NCBI GenBank assembly: GCA_030549795.1
Contig: JAUQQO010000010.1
Coordinates: 310,001 to 374,000, forward strand
Direction of reading: 5' to 3'
DNA length: 64,000 bases
Origin: Pseudomonadota bacterium
GTDB taxonomy: Bacteria > Pseudomonadota > Alphaproteobacteria > Geminicoccales > Geminicoccaceae
The notes below the pieces were generated by a model. The model did not search any database. It was given only the letters and a program-made list of their open reading frames with translations, and was not told where the DNA came from. The translations under genes were made by a program, and so were the position numbers. Positions 58,166 through 64,000 of this stretch are shown in pieces. Position 1 is the stretch's first letter; each line of letters begins with the position of its first letter.

Positions 58166-60221
58166 GGGCGGGTTGCACGACGCGGCGCGCCACCGTGACG
58201 GTCACCGTATCGCTGCGCCCGGCGGCATCGACCACCCGCAGCTGGGCGAAGCCATCGTCATCAGGCATCCACAAGGGGTGGGAACGCGCGCGCGCGGGAA
58301 GAGGATGTCCATCGACCAGCCACCGGTAGGGCGGCTGACCACCGCTCGCGCGCAGCGGAAGCGCTTGCCCGGGTTCGACGACGATCACGCTCCCTTCGAC
58401 CGGAAACGTGATGCGCGGTCCCCGCCCGCGTTCGGGAGCCTGCGCGAGCGGGCGCGGCGCGAGCCGGGCAAGTGCCGGCGGCGGCGGCCCGAGAAGAGGA
58501 TCACGGGGTGGGGGCAGAACGAGCGGTACCTCCGGCAAGAGCGCCAGAACCCGAAACAGTATCGGGGCCGCGGTACCCGGACCATTGCACACCGCGCAAA
58601 AGGCGCCGTCGGCACGGCCGACCCATACGCCGACGACGTGGCCGCCATCGAAGCCGATCGCCCAGCCGTCGCGCAAACGGTGCGAAGTCCCGGTCTTGTA
58701 GGCGATGCGGCGGGTTCCCGGCGGCACTCCAGCCGGCCGCGGCGCTTCGGCCAGGATGGCAGCGAGCACAGCCGCGCTCTCCGGAGCGAGCAGCGGCAAC
58801 GGCTCCGGCTGTGGGGCCGCCGGATCGTCGGTAAGCGGTCGCAGCGACCCGTCCCGCGCGAGGGCGCCATAGGCGGCTACGAGATCGAAAAGCCGGGTGC
58901 CCACGCCGCCCAACACCAACGGCAAACCGGCCGTAGCGTGCGATCGTGCGAAGACGAGCTGGACCCCGGCGGCGGCGAGCCGCTCGGCGATCACGTTCGG
59001 CCCCAAGCGCTCGGCGAGCAACACCGCCGGCAAATTGAGCGAGGCAACCAGCGCCGTGCGCAGGCTCACATCGCCCACAAAACCACCATCGAAGTTGCGC
59101 GGTGAATAGTCCTCGAAGCGCCGCGCCTCATCGCGCACGAGCGTGTTCGGATGGGCAATACCGGCATCGAAGGCAAGTCCATAGACGAACGGCTTGAGGG
59201 TGGAGCCGGGCGAGCGGACGGCACGGACGAGATCGAGCTTGCTCAGCCTGTGCGGATCGTTCCAGTCGCCGGCACCCACCCAAGCGCGCACGCGACCGCT
59301 GCCGTGCTCGACCACCAGGATGGCGAGGTCGACAGGCGGCGGCAGGCGGTCGAGCTCGCTGCGCGCGAGCCGCTCGAGCGCCCGCTGCAGTGCACCGTCG
59401 ACCGTCGTGCGCACCACCGCGCCCGCAGGAGCAGCGCGCGCCCGGCGCTCGGCGAGGTGGGGGGCGTGAAACGGCAGCGGCCGACGGACACGCGGGATGG
59501 GAGCGGCGCGCGCGGCGCGCACATCGGCCTCATCGAGGATACCCCTTGCGCGCCCGCGCTCGAGCACGCGGTCGCGGGCGGCTTGCGCGCGCTCGGGAAA
59601 GCGGTCGGGGCGCAGCCGCGTGGGGGCTTGCGGTAAGGCGACGAGCAATGCCGCCTCGGCCGGGCTCAGCACCCGCGGCTCGTGTCCGAACCAGGCGAGG
59701 CTCGCAGCCCGCACGCCCTCGAGATTGCCGCCCATGGGCACGAGCGTGAGATAGGCGGCGAGCACACCCGCTTTGCCGAGGTGCCACTCGAGCTGCAGCG
59801 CGCGCGCCATCTCGAGGAATTTCGCGGAAAGCGTGCGCGGCCGCGGCTCGAGCAGCCGCGCGAGCTGCATGGTGAGGGTCGAGCCGCCTGAGATCACGCG
59901 CCCATAGCGCAGGAGCTGGAACAGCGCGCGGGCGAGCGCCAGCGGATCGACGCCGGGATGAAAGAAGAAGCGGCGGTCCTCGATTGCGAGCAGAAGCGCG
60001 AGATAGAGCGGGTCGACCGCATCGGGGGTAATTGGAAGTCGCCAGCTACCCTCAGAGGTGGCAAAGGCGCGCAAGAGCTCACCTTCGCGGTCGAGGACGA
60101 CGGTCGAAAGGTCTTCAAGCCGCGCAAGCGGCGGCGGGAACAGCCGATCGAGCGAAACGAGCGCGGCGAGCGCGCCGCTTGTGAGAAGAGCACAGACGAG
60201 TACGCGCCGGATCAGGTGCAT
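58125..60221 (-). CDS. pbpC: Penicillin-binding protein 1C
   Basis: A 698-residue bifunctional class A PBP. The N-terminal anchor is about 5-22. The glycosyltransferase GT51 domain shows EDRRFFFHPGVDPLA with the catalytic Glu and GGSTLTMQLARLL. The transpeptidase has the SxxK serine in SPGSTLKPF, the SxN motif in ASLNLP and KTGTS. A C-terminal BiPBP_C domain ends with VVDAAGRSDTVTVTV. ATG 60221 shares one base with the alpha-2-macroglobulin stop, so it is translated after it. The 3' end overlaps the unknown plus-strand gene by 41 bases. Confidence 0.94.
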   Translation of the reverse strand: MHLIRRVLVCALLTSGALAALVSLDRLFPPPLARLEDLSTVVLDREGELLRAFATSEGSWRLPITPDAVDPLYLALLLAIEDRRFFFHPGVDPLALARALFQLLRYGRVISGGSTLTMQLARLLEPRPRTLSAKFLEMARALQLEWHLGKAGVLAAYLTLVPMGGNLEGVRAASLAWFGHEPRVLSPAEAALLVALPQAPTRLRPDRFPERAQAARDRVLERGRARGILDEADVRAARAAPIPRVRRPLPFHAPHLAERRARAAPAGAVVRTTVDGALQRALERLARSELDRLPPPVDLAILVVEHGSGRVRAWVGAGDWNDPHRLSKLDLVRAVRSPGSTLKPFVYGLAFDAGIAHPNTLVRDEARRFEDYSPRNFDGGFVGDVSLRTALVASLNLPAVLLAERLGPNVIAERLAAAGVQLVFARSHATAGLPLVLGGVGTRLFDLVAAYGALARDGSLRPLTDDPAAPQPEPLPLLAPESAAVLAAILAEAPRPAGVPPGTRRIAYKTGTSHRLRDGWAIGFDGGHVVGVWVGRADGAFCAVCNGPGTAAPILFRVLALLPEVPLVLPPPRDPLLGPPPPALARLAPRPLAQAPERGRGPRITFPVEGSVIVVEPGQALPLRASGGQPPYRWLVDGHPLPARARSHPLWMPDDDGFAQLRVVDAAGRSDTVTVTVARRVVQPALSPTSPSRTRPAP

Positions 60222-63200
60222 CAGCGCGGGGCGATGACGATCCGCGCCGCTGTGGTGCGCGCGAAGCGAGCGGGGTCGTACATGTCCTCGACCTGGGCTG
60301 AGGGCAGCTCGAAGGTGCCGGCTGTGACGGCGCGCACAAGAAAGGCGATGCGAAACGTCGGATTTGTCCGCTCGAGCTCCAAGGCGGCGATGAAGCGGTC
60401 GTCGCGCAGGCCGAGATAAGCGGGTGTATCGAGCGCGCCGAGCCAAGCGAAACGCTCGGGCGAAGACGCACCCGTAAGATGCACGGGTTCGAGCTCGAGA
60501 CCGGCTGCTAAGGGAACCACGAGCAGCGTGCGGCGAAAGCCGGGTTCTTCCGCCTGCCCTTCGACCACCACGAGCAGCTGCTGGTTCTGGCGCAGCCGGG
60601 TGAGATCGGCCACCCCTCCCTCGGGCGTGAAAACAGAGCGCAAAAGGCGAAAGCCACGGCTTTCGGCCGGCGCGGGCGCGGCCGGTACGCCCGTGATCGA
60701 GACGGAAGCCCAGAGCCGGCCGGCCCCTTCGTTGCGCAGGAGCACGGGCCAGGCGGGGGTGTGCAGACGATGCACAACTGTTCCCGAAGCCGAAAGCCTA
60801 TGCCCGTCGACCGTGGCGAGGACCGGATGCTGCGAGCGCAGGGCGGCTGCCGCACGAACCAGCCAGGCCTGTTCTTGGGTGGAGAGGTAGGAGCTGGCAG
60901 CGAGCCGCCGGGCGAGTTGCTCGGCGCGCGCGAACAGCTGCTCGGGTGGCACGAGTTGCGCGTGCGCCGCCACCGCGAGCACGAGCGCTTCGTCGCGTAA
61001 CGGCGAACCGAAATCGTCGAGCCGCTCGTTGGCGCGCAGTCGCCGCCCGTGGCCGAGCCCGGCTGCGATGCGCGCAGCGAGTGTCCGTTCGCCCAATTGC
61101 GTCAGCGCGGCTGCGAGGTGGACGCGCGCGGCATCGGTGGGCAGATCCGGCTCGCTGCGCAGAGCGAACCAGCGCAGACGGGAGGGATCGAGGGTGCCAT
61201 CGCGCGCCAACACCCAGGCGGCATAGGCGCCGGCGGCGCGCTCGCTCGGGCCGTCGCCGATCGCCGCGAGGCGCGCGCGCAAGAAGGCGCGGGTGCGGGC
61301 GAGCATGCCCTCGGGGACCGGCACCCCCGCGGCTTTCGCTTCGAGCAGGAAGTCCTGCGCATAGGCGGTGAGCCAAAGCTCGCTCGGCGCAAACGCATGC
61401 CAGCTCGCGAAGCCGCCGGTTGCGGTCTCGAGCGAGGCGAGCCGGCCGAGCGCATGTTGAACCATTTCGGCCATGCGGGGCGAGCTCATGCCGAGCCGCT
61501 CGGCAGCGAGGGCGGCAAGGGCACGGCTCACCACCTGCTCGGCACAGCCGTACGGATAGTCTTCGAGCTGAGCGAGGAGGCCCGAGACGTCGAGGGCGGG
61601 GGTGGGCGAAAGCGCGAGCTCCATGCGCACGGTTTGCGGGACGAGCCCGCGCGCCGCTTCGGCGGTCAGCGAAAGGCCCTCTCCCGGCTCGAGCAGGTGC
61701 AGGGCTCGCCGGGTCACTTGCGGGCGCGGTGCGCGGACGGCGAGCGCGAAGCTCCGCGCGAGTCGAATGCCGCTAGGACCTTCGAGCAAAAGCCGCACGG
61801 TGGCCTCACCGGGTGTGGGACCGGCGGCAAGTTCGAGCGAAGCAGAGCCGCGGCGCTCGGGCGGCAGATCGGGAAAGGTGATCTCGCTCGGCTCGAGTGC
61901 GATCGGCCCCTCGCCGACCAGCCGCAGCCGGTAGGTTCCCGCGGGCCGCTCGGCCATGGGCGGAAGCTCGAGGCGGATCTGCGCCCGGTCGCCCGGGGCG
62001 AGAAAACGCGGCAGGCCGAGCTCGGCGACCACCGGGGGACGAAGCAGGACCGTCGTTTGAGCCGCTCCCACCCGCAAAGGTGTCCAGGCCACCGCCATCA
62101 GGCGCACGCGGCCGGCAAAGTCGGGCAGAGGAAAGCGCGCCCGCACGACACCTTCGGCATCCGGTGCGAGCGGTGCGGTCATAAGGGCGAAGCTCTTCCG
62201 CTCTTTGAGCGTGGCATCGAGGTGCGCGCGCGCGATGCCGCGGTCACCTCCGCTTTGAACGCGGCCGATCTCGCCCTCTGGGTCGATGAGCCGGCCATAA
62301 AGGTCGCGCAGCTCGACCCCGAGCGCCCGTTTGCCGAGATAGTGCGCGACCGGGTCGGGTGCGGTGTAGCGGGTAAGCGCAAGGATCGCATCGTCCACGA
62401 GCGCTAGGACGACCCGGCTCGGCTCATCGCGATCCCCGGGCAGTCGCACCACGACCTCGAGCGTGGTGGATGGGGCGACCACCGAGGCTGTCTCGAGCAC
62501 AAGATCCAAGCGCCGCTCGGCGAGCGCACCCGGCAGCCACGCGACACCGACGGCGCGGACCGGAAGGCGCGGCAGCACGGCACCGCTCGCGCTCACCGCA
62601 ACGGCGAGCAGATGCGCACCACCGGGCCCGATCGGCCCCACCTCGAGCCGCATCTCGCCGCCGCCTTTGGGGACTTCGAGTTCATGTACCGCGCGCACGG
62701 CGTGGTCGACGAGGAAAAGAGCGACGCGGGCAGCGAACGCGGGTTCGATGCGCACCCAAAATTGGCCCGGGCGCTCGGCAGGACGGACCTCGAGGGGAAG
62801 CCGATCGGGCCGCTGGGACGCTTGCGCCTCGATATGCCAGCCGACGAAAAAGCGCAGGCTCGAAGCGGCCTCGCCGTTGGGATCGAAGACCTCGATCCGA
62901 TAGCGGCCGAAGGCAAGGGTGGGCAATTCCAGACGACCGCGCCCGTCGGCTGCGATCGCGACCGTGCCGGAGCCGATCACTCGATCGTGGACGACCTCCT
63001 CCCATTCCCAGCGGCCGCCGCGCTGGAACCAGACATAGTCCCACTCTTCGGCGAAGAGGTCGAACGCGAGCGTGGCAGGTCCTTGTGGGCGGCCGTCGCT
63101 ATCGAGGAGGAGGAGCTCGAAGAGCGGGGCGGAACCTTCCGCGAGCGCGCCCGCAAAGGCGGCACGAAGCCCGATCCAACGCGCGCCCGTGCGCATCGGC

Positions 63201-64000
63201 ACGACCGTTTCCGCTACCACGGGGCGCCCGTCGAGGTCGAACAGACGCGCGCGCAAAAGGGCCTCGAGGGGGCGTGTGGTCTTGGGAATGTCATCGAACG
63301 TGAGGGCGAGTTCGGCGCGCCCTTCGGCATCGGTGGTGAAAGCCGAGATCGGAAGGGCCTGCGGCAGCGGCTCGTCGCCGACGAGGCCGAAACCGAAACC
63401 AGGGCTATCGGGGAAGGGCACCTGCGCCGGGCGGATGAGAACCTCGAGCTCACCCGCGAGTTCTGCTGCCGGAGCACCGAAAAGATAGCGACCTTCGAGG
63501 CGAACCGTGGTCGCGAAAGCGGGATCGATACGGGTCTCGGTCGTTTCGAGCGCGAGCTCGAGCCGGGGCGGTACAAAGTCCTCGACCACGAACTGGGTCA
63601 CCCCGATCGCCGGAGCGTCCACCCCGGCGTGCGCGCTGAGCGTCCACACCCCGCTTACCGCTTCGCTTCCGAGCGGGAAGCTCAGCACCCCTCCTCCACT
63701 GGGATCGGCAGGGAGGAGAAAGCGGTTCGCTTCGAGGCCGTCGGGGCGGTGCAGTCGGATCGTAAGGGGCAGATCGGGAACCGCCCGCGCCTCGCGATCG
63801 CGCACGAGCACCCCGAGGTACACGGTCTCGCCGGCGCGGTAGACACCGCGTTCGGTCCACAAAAAGGCATCGAGCGGGCCGGGCGGGGTGCGTCCTTCGA
63901 CCCCGAGCTCGACCAGATCGAGCGGGGGTTCATCGAGGCGCAAGAGCGCGAGATCCCCCTCCCCGCGCTGCGCGAGGATGAGGAGGGGGGCAAGGCCGCC
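60221..64000 (-). CDS. Bacterial alpha-2-macroglobulin (YfhM-like), 5' end outside the window
   Basis: The C-terminal 1259 or so residues of a large periplasmic protease-trapping protein; the frame is open to the window edge, so signal peptide and lipobox are not seen. MG domains (TERGVYRAGETVYLGVLVRD is a typical MG3/4 segment), a bait-region-like stretch and the thioester motif CAEQ in DYPYGCAEQVVSR (about 61535-61546) are present; CxEQ is the thioester form that covalently couples attacking proteases. The thioester helical domain and a final MG10-like domain follow. It is coupled to pbpC, the usual partner, suggesting defence of the cell wall when outer membrane is breached. Confidence 0.93.
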   Translation of the reverse strand, partial: GGLAPLLILAQRGEGDLALLRLDEPPLDLVELGVEGRTPPGPLDAFLWTERGVYRAGETVYLGVLVRDREARAVPDLPLTIRLHRPDGLEANRFLLPADPSGGGVLSFPLGSEAVSGVWTLSAHAGVDAPAIGVTQFVVEDFVPPRLELALETTETRIDPAFATTVRLEGRYLFGAPAAELAGELEVLIRPAQVPFPDSPGFGFGLVGDEPLPQALPISAFTTDAEGRAELALTFDDIPKTTRPLEALLRARLFDLDGRPVVAETVVPMRTGARWIGLRAAFAGALAEGSAPLFELLLLDSDGRPQGPATLAFDLFAEEWDYVWFQRGGRWEWEEVVHDRVIGSGTVAIAADGRGRLELPTLAFGRYRIEVFDPNGEAASSLRFFVGWHIEAQASQRPDRLPLEVRPAERPGQFWVRIEPAFAARVALFLVDHAVRAVHELEVPKGGGEMRLEVGPIGPGGAHLLAVAVSASGAVLPRLPVRAVGVAWLPGALAERRLDLVLETASVVAPSTTLEVVVRLPGDRDEPSRVVLALVDDAILALTRYTAPDPVAHYLGKRALGVELRDLYGRLIDPEGEIGRVQSGGDRGIARAHLDATLKERKSFALMTAPLAPDAEGVVRARFPLPDFAGRVRLMAVAWTPLRVGAAQTTVLLRPPVVAELGLPRFLAPGDRAQIRLELPPMAERPAGTYRLRLVGEGPIALEPSEITFPDLPPERRGSASLELAAGPTPGEATVRLLLEGPSGIRLARSFALAVRAPRPQVTRRALHLLEPGEGLSLTAEAARGLVPQTVRMELALSPTPALDVSGLLAQLEDYPYGCAEQVVSRALAALAAERLGMSSPRMAEMVQHALGRLASLETATGGFASWHAFAPSELWLTAYAQDFLLEAKAAGVPVPEGMLARTRAFLRARLAAIGDGPSERAAGAYAAWVLARDGTLDPSRLRWFALRSEPDLPTDAARVHLAAALTQLGERTLAARIAAGLGHGRRLRANERLDDFGSPLRDEALVLAVAAHAQLVPPEQLFARAEQLARRLAASSYLSTQEQAWLVRAAAALRSQHPVLATVDGHRLSASGTVVHRLHTPAWPVLLRNEGAGRLWASVSITGVPAAPAPAESRGFRLLRSVFTPEGGVADLTRLRQNQQLLVVVEGQAEEPGFRRTLLVVPLAAGLELEPVHLTGASSPERFAWLGALDTPAYLGLRDDRFIAALELERTNPTFRIAFLVRAVTAGTFELPSAQVEDMYDPARFARTTAARIVIAPR

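Noticed and set aside
61049-62407. Plus-strand frame opposite the alpha-2-macroglobulin gene
   Set aside because: Antisense shadow of a clearly coding strand.

Overview
The window is GC-rich, densely packed chromosomal DNA with no mobile element, CRISPR array, rRNA or recognisable tRNA. Gene content and order point to an alphaproteobacterium. The PPSR-hemE-hemJ-rho order is characteristic of that class, the sigma factor is RpoH-like with an RpoH box, and HemJ, RutE and the RND/TolC envelope machinery fit a Gram-negative cell. I cannot name the order or genus. GTG and TTG starts are common, and many neighbouring genes overlap by 1-4 bases.

Left part (1-19.7 kb): a minus-strand set of nicotinamidase-like hydrolase, type III polyketide synthase and membrane methyltransferase; dapB; both subunits of adenosylcobalamin-dependent methylmalonyl-CoA mutase; an SRAP abasic-site protein overlapping a two-domain kinase; queF; a small membrane protein; uvrB; a cupin/ChaB pair; a possible small RNA; an acyl-CoA ligase; an M3 oligopeptidase and an ABC1-family kinase.

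Middle part (19.7-34.3 kb): 5-oxoprolinase PxpA faces an uninterrupted plus-strand run of pxpB, pxpC, a 2-hydroxyacid dehydrogenase, a three-part SsuABC/NMT1-type ABC importer and an amidohydrolase. This looks like an uptake-and-degradation locus for an unidentified N-acyl, lactam or carboxylated compound. Next come a TolC-type outer membrane protein, an unknown membrane protein and PPSR on the minus strand, then hemE, hemJ and rho on the plus strand. The divergent PPSR/hemE gap holds four TTATCC motifs, two of them tandem near-consensus DnaA boxes. The hemE region is a known alphaproteobacterial replication-origin locus, so I propose oriC here. Gene polarity diverges from this point, as expected.

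Right part (34.3-64 kb): an RND efflux pair; a metallophosphoesterase; aconitase; a RutE-type nitroreductase; an rpoH whose promoter has a perfect dyad in a 19-bp spacer; a secreted peptidoglycan-binding protein; a 2-keto-3-deoxy sugar-acid operon (macro-domain protein, KdgK, DgoK, DgoA); an HtpX-like protease; a YfhO-like membrane protein; ftsH; mutS; an unknown protein; and the pbpC/alpha-2-macroglobulin pair, the latter cut by the window edge.

Most genes are housekeeping or metabolic. The most interesting items are the candidate oriC, the oxoprolinase/ABC/amidohydrolase locus, the hydrolase-PKS-methyltransferase set, the MerR-like rpoH promoter, the long disordered N-terminus on Rho, and the macro-domain gene inside a sugar-acid operon.
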